Assembly: GCA_046732855.1 (NCBI GenBank)
Contig: JBKPNX010000111.1
Coordinates: 1-35,724 of the forward strand
Reading direction: 5' to 3'
Source of the DNA: JBKPNX01 sp046732855
GTDB taxonomy: Bacteria > Pseudomonadota > Alphaproteobacteria > Geminicoccales > Geminicoccaceae
DNA length: 35,724 nt
The notes under the pieces are model-generated. The model saw only the letters and a program-made list of their open reading frames with translations, was not told the DNA's origin and ran no database searches. Position numbers and translations under genes: made by a program. Shown piece by piece: positions 1-8,257 of the stretch (positions within the stretch are counted from its first letter, which is position 1; every line of letters begins with the position of its first letter).

Positions 1-2
1 GC

Positions 3-884
3 CTAAGGGGACGCGAGCTTCAGACCTTGCGCAAGGGCGAGAGGCCCACGCCAGCACCATCGCCACCGAGGCAGACCGAAAAGCTGGCGACAACGCAACG
101 ATCGCGCATACGACGCATCGTGGAGAACACCGGACGGCAGGACTACGAGACGGACACGGGGTTGAGTGTCTATGGAGCCATACCCGTCGCAGCCTATGTG
201 AGCGGCGGTCACCAGGGGCTCTTTCAAGAACAGGGCGCTTGGCATGTCCGCGGTCGGCCGGCTTCAAAGCGTCTTGGTGCGTCGGTCGTGCTCGAACTGA
301 GCAATAGTCGTTTTGCCCCGACGGCGATGTTTGCCAACCTCGTTGGCGCCCTCACGATTACTGCAAACACGGTCGAAAGCCTCATGTATGTTCCGTCGAT
401 CGGTGTCGGCGCTAGCCTGCCGAGCGCCGTACAGGACCTGCTGCGCGAAATGATTGCCCGCGCAACGGTCGCGGCGGGCGGCGGGCGCTTCACGATCGAA
501 GCTCAGTTTGCCAATCGGACCGCCAAGGAACTTCGACGATACAAACACGAGAACCCAACGCTGGGCGTTTTGGCAGCCTACGCATATGCCGAGGCGGGAA
601 ACATCGGCCAGATTGATGACATGGTGGGATGGTTCGAGAAGCTCAATCAAGCCGTGCCGTACGACATCGTCATGCTCTCAAGCCGCCCGCCCGAGTCACT
701 CTCGGTGCCGTGCAGCCCCGCGTTTCCGATGTTGACACGAGGCTGGGCCTATCTGGATCCGACGAACATGCACCCAGCGATTGCTGCAGCGCGCGCGTCA
801 CTCGCACCGAGCCTATTTGCGTTGGCAACAGGCGACGGCGGCCGCAAGCTCGCCACTGCCGTTGCGGAGGGAGAATTGCCATGA
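3..884 (+). CDS. Unrecognised protein, C-terminal part (cut by window edge)
   Basis: The frame is already open at the window edge (no stop from base 3), so the true start probably lies upstream. The first in-frame start-like codon is a TTG at 27, with internal-looking, proline- and charge-rich sequence around it. About 294 codons are visible. After a disordered stretch there is a globular region (V-V-L-E-L near residue 90), then an alanine-rich helical part (P-T-L-G-V-L-A-A-Y-A-Y-A) that resembles a helical-repeat unit. I do not recognise the family. From memory, similar C-terminal segments occur in caspase-like or effector proteins encoded beside hydrolase/trypsin pairs, but this is weak. 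Its stop overlaps the next start (ATGA at 881-884), so it is translationally coupled to the alpha/beta hydrolase. Base composition is less GC-rich than in the core genes. Confidence 0.65.
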   Translation, partial: LRGRELQTLRKGERPTPAPSPPRQTEKLATTQRSRIRRIVENTGRQDYETDTGLSVYGAIPVAAYVSGGHQGLFQEQGAWHVRGRPASKRLGASVVLELSNSRFAPTAMFANLVGALTITANTVESLMYVPSIGVGASLPSAVQDLLREMIARATVAAGGGRFTIEAQFANRTAKELRRYKHENPTLGVLAAYAYAEAGNIGQIDDMVGWFEKLNQAVPYDIVMLSSRPPESLSVPCSPAFPMLTRGWAYLDPTNMHPAIAAARASLAPSLFALATGDGGRKLATAVAEGELP

Positions 885-1810
885 AGCTTGTACTGATTCA
901 CGGTCGAGCACAGGGCGAACGCGAGGAAGCCGCTATAACGGCGGAGTGGAGAGAAGCGCTGGAATGTGGCTTTGCCAAGATCGAAGCCGCGCTCCCCTCG
1001 GATCTCGAAATACGCCTACCGTTCTATGGCAAGCGGCTCGACGAGCTCACCGCGGCCGCTGTAGACGAATTGATCGAGGTCATCGAGCGCGGCGGGGCTC
1101 CGCGTTCAGGAGGACGAAGCTTCGACTTCGATCGGCAGCTCGTTGATGCCCTGGCGAAGAAGGCCGGTATCACCGATGCCGAAATCGAAGCGCAGCTCAC
1201 CAATGAGGTTCGTCAGCGCTGGCCGCAAAATTGGGAGTGGGTACAAGCAACCGCGCGGGCACTCAGCCAACGGGTGCCATGGCTTACGGACCGCATCATC
1301 GCGCGATTCACAGCTGACGTTCATGCATACCTTGTCCGGGCAGGCGTCCGCCGTGCAATCAACAAGCTTGTAGGCGAGGCGATACCTGCTTGCGAACCCT
1401 GTATTGTGGTATCCCACTCGCTCGGGACGGTCGTAGCCTACTGCTTGCTGACCGAACGCGGCGCGGAAGTCAACGTGCCGCTCCTCGTCACGTTGGGATC
1501 ACCGTTAGCGATCAACACCATCAGGGATGCGCTGCCTAAGCCACTTGGCGTGCCCAAAGGAGTTAAGGTGTGGGTTAATGGAAGCGACGATCGCGACTAT
1601 ATCGCCCTGTACGCGCGGCTCGAGCGCCCCATGTTCCCGGTGGACATCGAAAACATATCAGACATCAGCAATCCGCGTGACTACCCGCACGGCATCGCGG
1701 GATATCTCTCTGATGAACGCATCGCACAGCGGCTGAAGGCCCAGCTCATTGGGCTAAGATCGAGCAAGCAGATTTCCCGGAGGGAAAGCGATGAATGTCG
1801 ACAAGAGTAG
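881..1810 (+). CDS. Alpha/beta-hydrolase fold protein
   Basis: This is a 309-residue predicted serine hydrolase. It opens with a beta strand and the oxyanion-type H-G-R motif (LVLIHGRAQ, residues 3-11). The nucleophile elbow is S-H-S-L-G with Ser180. A DD pair near 236-237 could supply the acid, and His270 in Y-P-H-G-I-A-G-Y-L the base. There is no signal peptide or membrane segment, so it should be cytoplasmic. The substrate cannot be read from the sequence; lipase/esterase-like activity is family knowledge only. The ATG at 881 was chosen because it follows a strong ribosome site (GGAGGGAG) and overlaps the preceding stop by four bases. It overlaps the peptidase gene downstream by 20 bases, so the three genes form one operon. 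Confidence 0.85.
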   Translation: MKLVLIHGRAQGEREEAAITAEWREALECGFAKIEAALPSDLEIRLPFYGKRLDELTAAAVDELIEVIERGGAPRSGGRSFDFDRQLVDALAKKAGITDAEIEAQLTNEVRQRWPQNWEWVQATARALSQRVPWLTDRIIARFTADVHAYLVRAGVRRAINKLVGEAIPACEPCIVVSHSLGTVVAYCLLTERGAEVNVPLLVTLGSPLAINTIRDALPKPLGVPKGVKVWVNGSDDRDYIALYARLERPMFPVDIENISDISNPRDYPHGIAGYLSDERIAQRLKAQLIGLRSSKQISRRESDECRQE

Positions 1811-2723
1811 CGGTTATCGATTGCTTCCCGACGTCGCACCGCCAGAGGACGCGATCGGGCCGGCCCGATACGACCCACGCCTGAGCGAAGACCTGAGGGG
1901 TTACCAGACCGAGGAGCAAATACGCGCGGTACTATGGACGCTTGCGCTGACGGAAGAGTTTGCGAGAATTGACATCGGCCGACGCATACCCGGCTTCCGG
2001 TTTGCGACGGCTGGCTTCACCGATCCGGAGCACGAAGGGGATGACTTCGGCATCATTGTGTATTCTCATCCCAATCCCAGCATCACGGCTGGCGCCAGAG
2101 TCGCTTCCATCGTCGTGGGTGAACGGGAGTTTCCTATCTACCTGAGGTCGGTGATTGAGGTGCTACACCACGCAATTCTGCCTCATCCAATGGGCATGAC
2201 GAGCGCCTGCTGGGCGCGATCCGCACGCGCTGGTGTGGTCCCAACCGATGGTGTACTGACATGCAAACACGGCTTGGTGGTACAGAACCCGCCGCCGACA
2301 ATCGGCGATCAGGTAGAGATGCGGCTCGGGCAGACCACGCTACTTGATCTGGGCGCGGACGGTATTGATGCAGCGCTACTGGCGGATCCGCATGGCATCC
2401 AGGGTGCGCCGCTGAAGACAAGAAAATACATCGCTCAGTTCATCGATGTTGTTATAGACGGCGCAGCGACCGGTACCTGGAAAACCAAGATTACAGAGGT
2501 CATTTTGTTCAACGGTAACTATATGAGCGCGTTACCGATGCGCATCTTTTTTGCACAACCTGGTGTTGATGGCGACTCCGGCGCTCTGATTGTCGATGAT
2601 CAAGACTTCGGAATGGGTCTCTATATGGGAGGTGACGTGAATACCGGGACCAACCACATGTACGGTTTTGGGCAGCACCTTGAGCAGGTGTGCCATCTTA
2701 TGCAGCTTGACGTCTACCTTTGA
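1791..2723 (+). CDS. Trypsin-like serine peptidase (chymotrypsin fold)
   Basis: This 310-residue protein carries the chymotrypsin-type triad in order. His160 lies in V-L-T-C-K-H-G-L, Asp193 in G-I-D-A-A-L-L and Ser263 in G-V-D-G-D-S-G-A-L. The first 130 residues are not recognisable and may be a regulatory or adaptor domain. There is no signal peptide, so an intracellular protease is expected, which is unusual for the S1 fold in bacteria outside envelope quality control. The ATG at 1791 follows GGAGGGAAAGCG and lies 20 bases inside the upstream hydrolase gene. Inference: an effector protease that acts with the hydrolase and the truncated first gene. Specificity is unknown. Family assignment rests on the triad spacing and the GDSG motif. 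Confidence 0.8.
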   Translation: MNVDKSSGYRLLPDVAPPEDAIGPARYDPRLSEDLRGYQTEEQIRAVLWTLALTEEFARIDIGRRIPGFRFATAGFTDPEHEGDDFGIIVYSHPNPSITAGARVASIVVGEREFPIYLRSVIEVLHHAILPHPMGMTSACWARSARAGVVPTDGVLTCKHGLVVQNPPPTIGDQVEMRLGQTTLLDLGADGIDAALLADPHGIQGAPLKTRKYIAQFIDVVIDGAATGTWKTKITEVILFNGNYMSALPMRIFFAQPGVDGDSGALIVDDQDFGMGLYMGGDVNTGTNHMYGFGQHLEQVCHLMQLDVYL

Positions 2724-2765
2724 CGGACCTCTAACAAACCGCGGGCAGGAGGTGCTGGTGCGCCA

Positions 2766-2846
2766 AGAGGAGTAGGAGACTGGATGGTCGGTCCGCTTCG
2801 CCCTTTACACTCCACTCTGTCGGGGAACTCCTCTGCGTCGTTTTTT
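2766..2846 (+). terminator. Weak terminator candidate after the peptidase operon
   Basis: An eight-base pair of arms (AGAGGAGT at 2766-2773 and ACTCCTCT at 2827-2834) can close a 53-base loop, and a run of six or seven T follows at 2840-2846. The T-run is convincing but the loop is long, so this is only a possible intrinsic terminator. Confidence 0.25.
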
Positions 2847-2879
2847 AGCTTTTGTCATAGACGAGTAGCGCCAATCCAG

Positions 2880-2900
2880 AGCCCAGATGCGATCTGGGCT
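2880..2900. terminator. Perfect 9-bp hairpin between convergent operons
   Basis: AGCCCAGAT (2880-2888) and ATCTGGGCT (2892-2900) are exact reverse complements with a three-base loop. The hairpin overlaps the TAG stop of the minus-strand ABC ATPase gene, so it could end or protect that transcript, and it also lies downstream of the plus-strand peptidase operon. No T-run follows directly on either strand, so it is not a textbook intrinsic terminator. Confidence 0.4.
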
Positions 2901-4038
2901 AGGGATTCTGGTAGGGCCGGCCGGCGTCGAGTGCAGCGCGGCCGAGATCGGCGCGCAGCAAGTGCAGGTCGTCGCGCTGCCAGCTGGCGGTGGCGGTTTC
3001 GCCGATCTCGACCGGATTGCGCAGGAACTGATCGTCGCGCATGTAAGCGACGAACTCCTCGCCGCCGGTGATGCGCATGGTCACCTTGACGAACGCGCCC
3101 TGGTATTCGATCGCGTAGACCGCGCCACTCACCTGGTTGACCCCGTCGCCCGCGGCGGCGCCGTTCTCGAGCGCGACGCGATCGCGCCGAATCGAGACGT
3201 TCACCGTGTCGCCCGGGGCGGCGAGGCTCTCCTGCATCGCCAGCTCGAAGCGCTGGCCGCGGTCGTTCTCGAGCGCGGCGAGACCTCCCGCGATGCGGGC
3301 GAGCCGGCCGCTCAGCACGTTGTGCCCGCCCATGAAACGGGCCACGTAGGCGCTCTCCGGCGTGGCGTAGATCACTTCGGGTGCGGCCGCCTGCTCGATG
3401 TGGCCCTGATCCATGACCACCACCATGTCGGCGACCGCGATCGCTTCGAGCTGGGTGTGGGTGACGTGGACGAAGGTGATGCCGAGCTCGCGTTGCAGGC
3501 GGCGCAGCTCGCTGCGCATCTGCAGCCGGAGATACTCGTCGAGCGCTGATAGCGGCTCATCAAGCAGGAGCACGCGCGGGTTGGTGATGATCGCGCGGGC
3601 GAGCGCGACCCGCTGCTGCTGGCCGCCGGAAAGCTGCGCCGGCATGCGCTCGGCGAGCGGGCCGAGCTGCACCTTGTCGAGCATCGCGCGCGCCCGCTCA
3701 CGGCGCTCGGCTTTGCCGACCCCGCGCATGCGCAGGTTGTAGGCGACGTTGTCGACGACCGTCATGTGCGGGAACAGGGCGTAGCTCTGGAACATCATCG
3801 CGGTGCCGCGGCGCACCGGCGGCAGGCCCACCACGTCCTGACCGCCGATCCGGATCACGCCGGCGCTCGGCTCCTCGTGGCCGGCGATCATGCGCAAGAT
3901 CGTGGTCTTGCCGCAGCCCGACGGGCCGAGAAGGCAGCAGTAGCTGCCGTGCGGGATCGAAAGGTTGATGTTCTGGATGGCGACGGTCGGCCCGAATCGT
4001 TTGGTGACGTTCCTCAGCTCGATCTCGCCCGAACTCAT
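2899..4038 (-). CDS. ABC transporter ATPase, polyamine (PotA-like) type
   Basis: This 379-residue protein is the ATP-hydrolysing subunit of the importer encoded with it. All nucleotide-binding motifs are present: Walker A GPSGCGKT (38-45), Q-loop Gln84, signature LSGGQQQR (136-143), Walker B with Asp160-Glu161, D-loop SALD, and switch His194 in V-T-H-T-Q-L-E-A. The THT in place of the usual THD occurs, from memory, in a subset of PotA-like ATPases. Residues from about 240 form a TOBE-type regulatory domain. Length fits PotA/FbpC relatives. Its start overlaps the permease stop by four bases, so it is the last gene of the operon. The substrate cannot be set from this subunit; polyamine, opine or similar is an inference from the family. 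Confidence 0.93.
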   Translation of the reverse strand: MSSGEIELRNVTKRFGPTVAIQNINLSIPHGSYCCLLGPSGCGKTTILRMIAGHEEPSAGVIRIGGQDVVGLPPVRRGTAMMFQSYALFPHMTVVDNVAYNLRMRGVGKAERRERARAMLDKVQLGPLAERMPAQLSGGQQQRVALARAIITNPRVLLLDEPLSALDEYLRLQMRSELRRLQRELGITFVHVTHTQLEAIAVADMVVVMDQGHIEQAAAPEVIYATPESAYVARFMGGHNVLSGRLARIAGGLAALENDRGQRFELAMQESLAAPGDTVNVSIRRDRVALENGAAAGDGVNQVSGAVYAIEYQGAFVKVTMRITGGEEFVAYMRDDQFLRNPVEIGETATASWQRDDLHLLRADLGRAALDAGRPYQNP

Positions 4039-4937
4039 GGCCTGGCACCGCTCGGCTCGAAGCTGGGCGCGGGCGCTGCCGCGGGCGCGGCGACGGGCGC
4101 TGCCTGCACCGGGCGCCGGCTGCGCCGCCTCTGGATCAGCGCGATCGAGGACAGCGCGAGCGCGATCACGACGAACGAGACCGCGGTCGTCACCGTGCCG
4201 ATCGCATAGAGCGCGGGCGAGGTGACGTTGGTGGTCATGTTCCAGATCTCGAGCGGCAGGGTATTGCGCGGGCCGACCGTCACCAGTGTGCGCGGGAACT
4301 CGTCGTACGACAGGGTGAAGCCGAACAGCGCGACCGCGATCATGCCCGGAAACAGGATCGGCAGCACGATCGTCCAGAGGATGGCCCAGCGTCCGGCGCC
4401 GAGGTCGCGCGCCGCCTCCTCGTAGGCGCGATTGAACCGGCTGAACACCGCGAACATGATCAGGAGCCCAAACGGCAGCGTCCAGGTCAGATGGGCGCCC
4501 AGCGCCGACGTGTACCAGTAGGTCTTCCAGCCCAGGAACTGGAACATGAGGCCGATGCCGAGGCTGACCAGGAGGCCCGGCATGATCAGGCTCGCGATCG
4601 CCATGTAGAAAATGACGCCCGCCCCGACAAACCGGCGCCGGAAGGCGAGCCCGGCCATCACCGAAATGGTGACCGTCAGGACCAGGACGATGATCGCGAG
4701 CCCGATCGAGCGGGCGAACGAGCCGGCGATGTCGCCGGTGCGCTGCTGCTGGAACAGCGCGTAAAACCAGTTGAGCGACACCCCGTTCAAAGGAAAGGTC
4801 AGACCGCCATTCGGGCCCTGGAAGGAGAGGATGAAGATCGCCGACATCGGGCCGTAGAGGAACGCCACGAACAACGTGAAGAACGCCGCGAGCGCGTAGA
4901 ACGAAAGCGGCCGCCGACCGGACCGGGGCGCCTGCAT
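4035..4937 (-). CDS. ABC transporter permease, PotC-like
   Basis: This 300-residue inner-membrane permease forms half of the translocation pore. It has about six hydrophobic segments, beginning with a long one near residues 12-37. The EAA loop that docks on the ATPase is visible as E-E-A-A-R-D-L-G-A around residue 190, followed by a W-x-I-V-L-P-x-L-x-P-G pattern. The C-terminus is an odd Ala/Pro-rich tail after an R-R-R-S-R-R stretch. The ATG at 4937 was preferred to the GTG one codon upstream because AGGAG sits at a suitable distance. It follows the other permease gene after nine bases and overlaps the ATPase gene by four, so translation is coupled. Confidence 0.93.
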   Translation of the reverse strand: MQAPRSGRRPLSFYALAAFFTLFVAFLYGPMSAIFILSFQGPNGGLTFPLNGVSLNWFYALFQQQRTGDIAGSFARSIGLAIIVLVLTVTISVMAGLAFRRRFVGAGVIFYMAIASLIMPGLLVSLGIGLMFQFLGWKTYWYTSALGAHLTWTLPFGLLIMFAVFSRFNRAYEEAARDLGAGRWAILWTIVLPILFPGMIAVALFGFTLSYDEFPRTLVTVGPRNTLPLEIWNMTTNVTSPALYAIGTVTTAVSFVVIALALSSIALIQRRRSRRPVQAAPVAAPAAAPAPSFEPSGARP

Positions 4938-4946
4938 CACCTGCTC

Positions 4947-5807
4947 CTAGCCTTCCAGCTCGCGGCGCACATCCACGATCCTGAGGATCGCCGCGACCAT
5001 CAGCGAGACGATGATGATCAGCACCAGAGCGCTGGCCGCCGCGGGCGGGTACTGCAGGAGCGCGATCTCGTTCGCCATGGCGAACACCACGTTGCTGCTC
5101 TGGCTGCCGCTCATGATCCTGACCACGAAGAAGTCGCCCATCACCAGCGCGATCACGAAAATCGAGCCGAGCGCGATCCCGGTCTTGGACAACGGTATGA
5201 CGATCGTCGTCAGGATGCGCAGGCCGCTCGCGCCGCCGTCGCGCGCCGCCTCGATGATCGCCGGATCGATCCGCGCCATGGAGTTGAAGATCGGCACGAT
5301 CATGAACAGCGTGAACAGATGCACGTAGGCGACGATCACGGCGAAGTCCGAGAACAGCAGGAAGTCCAGCGGCTGGCCGGTCACGCCGAGCAGCATCAGC
5401 GATTGATTGAAGATGCCGTTGCGGCCGAGGAATGGAATCCAGGAGATCATCCGGATGATGTTCGAGGTCCAGAACGGCACCGTGCAGACCAGGAACAGGG
5501 CGATCTGCCAGAGGAGGCTCCTCACGTGGAACACCAGGAAATAGGCGACGGTGAAACCGACGATGAGCGTGATCGCCCAGACGATCAGGGCGTACTTGAA
5601 CGTGCTCAGATACAAATCGTAAGTGAGACCCGATCGGAACAGCTCGACATAGTTGCGCAAAGTGAACTCAGGAATGATGTCGAACAAGTCGTAGTCGAAA
5701 AAACTGACCACGACCACGATGAACAGTGGAATTCCGAGGAACACCAGGAGCACCAGAGTGAGCGGCAGGACCTGGAGGTAAGGAATCAGGCGCTCGGGGA
5801 TCTTCAT
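4947..5807 (-). CDS. ABC transporter permease, PotB-like
   Basis: This 286-residue polytopic membrane protein is the second pore-forming subunit. It has a long N-terminal hydrophobic helix (residues 12-38), a large periplasmic loop, and the coupling motif I-E-A-A-R-D-G-G-A-S-G around residue 185, followed by the usual I-V-I-P-L-S-K-T-G. Six transmembrane segments are plausible. It lies between the binding-protein gene and the PotC-like gene, 67 bases after the former. A hairpin fills that gap. PotB-type permeases pair with PotC-type ones as heterodimers. Nothing here identifies the solute. Confidence 0.93.
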   Translation of the reverse strand: MKIPERLIPYLQVLPLTLVLLVFLGIPLFIVVVVSFFDYDLFDIIPEFTLRNYVELFRSGLTYDLYLSTFKYALIVWAITLIVGFTVAYFLVFHVRSLLWQIALFLVCTVPFWTSNIIRMISWIPFLGRNGIFNQSLMLLGVTGQPLDFLLFSDFAVIVAYVHLFTLFMIVPIFNSMARIDPAIIEAARDGGASGLRILTTIVIPLSKTGIALGSIFVIALVMGDFFVVRIMSGSQSSNVVFAMANEIALLQYPPAAASALVLIIIVSLMVAAILRIVDVRRELEG

Positions 5808-5835
5808 CGGGTCCGATGATAGTGGAGAGACGGGG

Positions 5836-5857
5836 CGGGGCGGCCAGAGCCGCCCCG
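5836..5857 (-). terminator. GC-rich hairpin behind the binding-protein gene
   Basis: GGGGCGGC (5837-5844) and GCCGCCCC (5849-5856) are perfect complements around a CAGA loop, extended by an outer C-G pair. It lies just downstream of the binding-protein stop and before the permeases. No T-run follows. In ABC operons such structures commonly stabilise the upstream message or cause partial termination, so that binding protein exceeds permease; here that is an inference. Confidence 0.55.
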
Positions 5858-5874
5858 GGCTCGAGCTCGAGCGA

Positions 5875-7203
5875 TCAGGCGGCGATGAACTCGTTCCAGC
5901 GCTGGATCATGTACCGGTTCTCGTCCATCAGCGTGTTCCAGCACGCGACGTGGCCCATGCGCTCCCAGAACGAGCCGCCATCCCGCACCCGCCCGGGCTG
6001 CTCCATGACGTTGCCGTAGGGGTCCTTGATCACCTCCTGCGCCGGCTTGCCCTCGTACCAGTAGTCCCACTCGTTCTGGGTCATGAACTGCTTCGCGGTC
6101 TCGGGCACCGAGGTGTAGTAGCCCTGCTTGGCGATGAACCCGCCCTGCCAGCCGGACTGGTACCAGTTGAGGTACTCGTAGGCGGCATCGAGCTTGAGGC
6201 CGGAGAGGTGCGCCATCGGCGCGATGCAGCTGCCCCACGCGCGATAGCCTTCCTTCAGTGGCACGTAGTAGCAGTCGATCCCGCGCGAGCGCACGGCGGT
6301 GACCGCCGGCGACCACATCGACTGCAGGATCACCTCGCCCGAGGCCATCAGGTTCACCGACTCGTCGAACGTGGTCCAGAACGCCCGGAACTGACCGTTC
6401 TTCTTGGCGGCGATCAGGATGTCGATCGTCTTGTCGATCTCCTCCTGGGTCATGTTGCCCTTGTCGCCGTACTTGATGTCGCCGCGCGCCTCGATCGCCA
6501 TGGCGGCGTCCATGATCCCGATCTGCGGCACGTCGACCAGAGCGGTGCGGCCCTTGAACTCGGGATTGAGCAGCTCCGCCCAGCTCCCTACCTCGCGGCC
6601 CAGCAGGTCGGGCCGGATGCCGAGCGTGTCGGCGTTGTAGACCGTCGGAATCGCGGTCGCGAAGCCGGTCGGACCGTCGTGGAACTCGCGCGCGTCCGGT
6701 CCCTCGACATACTGCACCTCGTACGGGTTGATGCCCTGCCGCGAGACCTCGCGACCGTCCGGGTACTGCCCCTTGGTGAAGATCGGGACGACCTTGTCCC
6801 ACCACTTGTACTTCTTCAGGTCGACCGGCTGGATGATGCCGCGCGGCACCGTGTACATGAGGAAAAAGAATTCGGTGTCCGCGATGTCCAGGGATTCGGG
6901 CTGGGTCACGAGGCGGTTCAGAAGGGCGGCGTGATCCGCGGTCTGCATCTCGACCTTGAAGCCGAGATCCTCGGTCGCCTTCCGCGCGATGTCGATGATC
7001 GCCGAATACGAGCCGCCGACCTGGAGCAGGGTGACGTCCTTGATGTTCTGCGCCCAGATCGTCGGAAACCCGGAGATCGCGCCCGAACCCGCCGCCAGGC
7101 CGGCGCTCGCCGCCGCTCCCTTCAGAACGGTGCGGCGGCTCAACCCCTTGGACGTCGGCGTTCCTGCCGGGGTGATGGTCCGCGTGCCGGTTTCGTCAGT
7201 CAT
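5875..7203 (-). CDS. Tat-exported ABC solute-binding protein, PotD-like
   Basis: This 442-residue periplasmic receptor captures the solute for the downstream permeases. The N-terminus has a twin-arginine signal, L-S-R-R-T-V-L-K-G with Arg23-Arg24, then an Ala/Gly-rich hydrophobic region and a likely cleavage site near T-I-W-A. The mature part has the class D binding-protein character of polyamine or iron binders, with many Trp and Tyr residues (W-W-D, Y-K-W-W, W-D-Y-W-Y) suited to a hydrophobic or cationic ligand. The ATG at 7203 was chosen over the longer upstream frame because GGGAGG precedes it and the Tat motif then lies at a normal distance. It is the first gene of the four-gene importer. 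Ligand unknown. Confidence 0.92.
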   Translation of the reverse strand: MTDETGTRTITPAGTPTSKGLSRRTVLKGAAASAGLAAGSGAISGFPTIWAQNIKDVTLLQVGGSYSAIIDIARKATEDLGFKVEMQTADHAALLNRLVTQPESLDIADTEFFFLMYTVPRGIIQPVDLKKYKWWDKVVPIFTKGQYPDGREVSRQGINPYEVQYVEGPDAREFHDGPTGFATAIPTVYNADTLGIRPDLLGREVGSWAELLNPEFKGRTALVDVPQIGIMDAAMAIEARGDIKYGDKGNMTQEEIDKTIDILIAAKKNGQFRAFWTTFDESVNLMASGEVILQSMWSPAVTAVRSRGIDCYYVPLKEGYRAWGSCIAPMAHLSGLKLDAAYEYLNWYQSGWQGGFIAKQGYYTSVPETAKQFMTQNEWDYWYEGKPAQEVIKDPYGNVMEQPGRVRDGGSFWERMGHVACWNTLMDENRYMIQRWNEFIAA

Positions 7204-7381
7204 GTCAGCCTCCCTGTGCTGCCTCGAGCGTCCGCTCCGGTGCCAACGGGCGTCGACGCTTTTCACCTTCGCCTGAGGCCATTGTCGCCGAACAGCGCGG
7301 GACACCGCAAGGGGCGCGATGGCCGCTCGGCTCCCCGCGCGGCGCTTGGCGCAGTGGGCCATGCCGCGCTTCCGGACGAGG

Positions 7382-8033
7382 TCAGATCGACAGGCGCTCG
7401 CCGGCCGTGATCGCGACCGGCAGCTCGTTCGCCGCCGGCGCGAGCGGGCAGATCCAGCGCGCCGAGTAGGCGCAAGACGGATTGTAAGGCGAAGTTGAAG
7501 TCGAGGATCGCGCGGCCGCCGGCCTTCAGGCCGAGATCCGCGCCCTTGATGCCATCGAGCAGGTAGCGACCGCCGCCGAACGTCGTGCGGCCGGTCGTGG
7601 CGTCGCGAAACGGCAGGAACACGCCGCCGCCGTAGCCGCCGAGCCAATAGAGCGTGAGCTCGCCGCCGAGACGCTGGTTCAGGCCATCGGTGCGGGCGAA
7701 CGGGAAGAGCTGGACGTAGCCGTCGCGCCCGCCGCAAAGCGCGTGGCGATCGGCGTCTGGCGCGGGCGCCAGGTCGACCAGGCAGCGAAAGGCCGGGTCA
7801 TAGTCGAACAGCGCGATGCCAGCGAAGTCGGGCCGGCGGTGCGGATCGAGCGGCGACTGCGGGTGGGTGCGGAACAGCTCGTCCCGCGTCGCGCGCCATC
7901 GTCGCCAGGCAAACTCCGGGTCATCGAACGCGCGGATTTCGGCGTACAGCTCCGCGACGCGGCGGCGCCAGTCCCAAAGCCCGAGATGCTCCTGCAGCGG
8001 ATCGCCGACCCTGGCCGGGGCTTCGGTGAACAT
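7382..8033 (-). pseudogene. DUF1684 protein, broken by a one-base insertion
   Basis: The start is an ATG at 8033 after GGAGGGAGCC. The frame reads a DUF1684-like protein through Y-L-L-D-G-I-K-G-A-D-L-G and L-D-F-N-F-A, then goes out of register. One extra A on the plus strand at 7486-7487 causes this. Removing it restores Y-N-P-S-C-A-Y-S-A-R-W-I-C-P-L-A-P and L-P-V-A-I-T-A-G-E, the expected conserved end of the family, with a stop at 7382-7384 and 216 residues. As written, the frame runs on to 7263 with unrelated Arg-rich residues. The family has no well-defined biochemical role known to me. Either a genuine frameshift or a sequencing error is possible. Confidence 0.82.
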
Positions 8034-8257
8034 GGCTCCCTCCGGCAGTTGAGGTGTTCACGAGCGCGCTGCCGAGGACGCCATCAGCCCCCCGCACCGC
8101 TAAAGTGCGACGCGAGGCCCCTGGGGCAAGCCTCACACGCTGCCGACCTGTCTGCTCCAGGCGCGGTCAGCCTGAGGGTGAGATCGACAAGCCGGCGACC
8201 TACGTCGCGTGCTCTGAGTGCCGTGGGGGTGACGCTCGCCTGCGAGGAGGCGCTGCT

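Noticed and set aside
2899..4038. Defective switch motif in the ABC ATPase (THT instead of THD)
   Set aside because: The catalytic histidine is kept and the variant occurs in a subset of PotA-like ATPases, so it is not a loss of function.
4491..5819. 442-codon plus-strand frame opposite the two permeases
   Set aside because: Very Arg/Asp/His/Glu-rich composition typical of antisense of hydrophobic membrane genes; the minus-strand permeases have clear family motifs.
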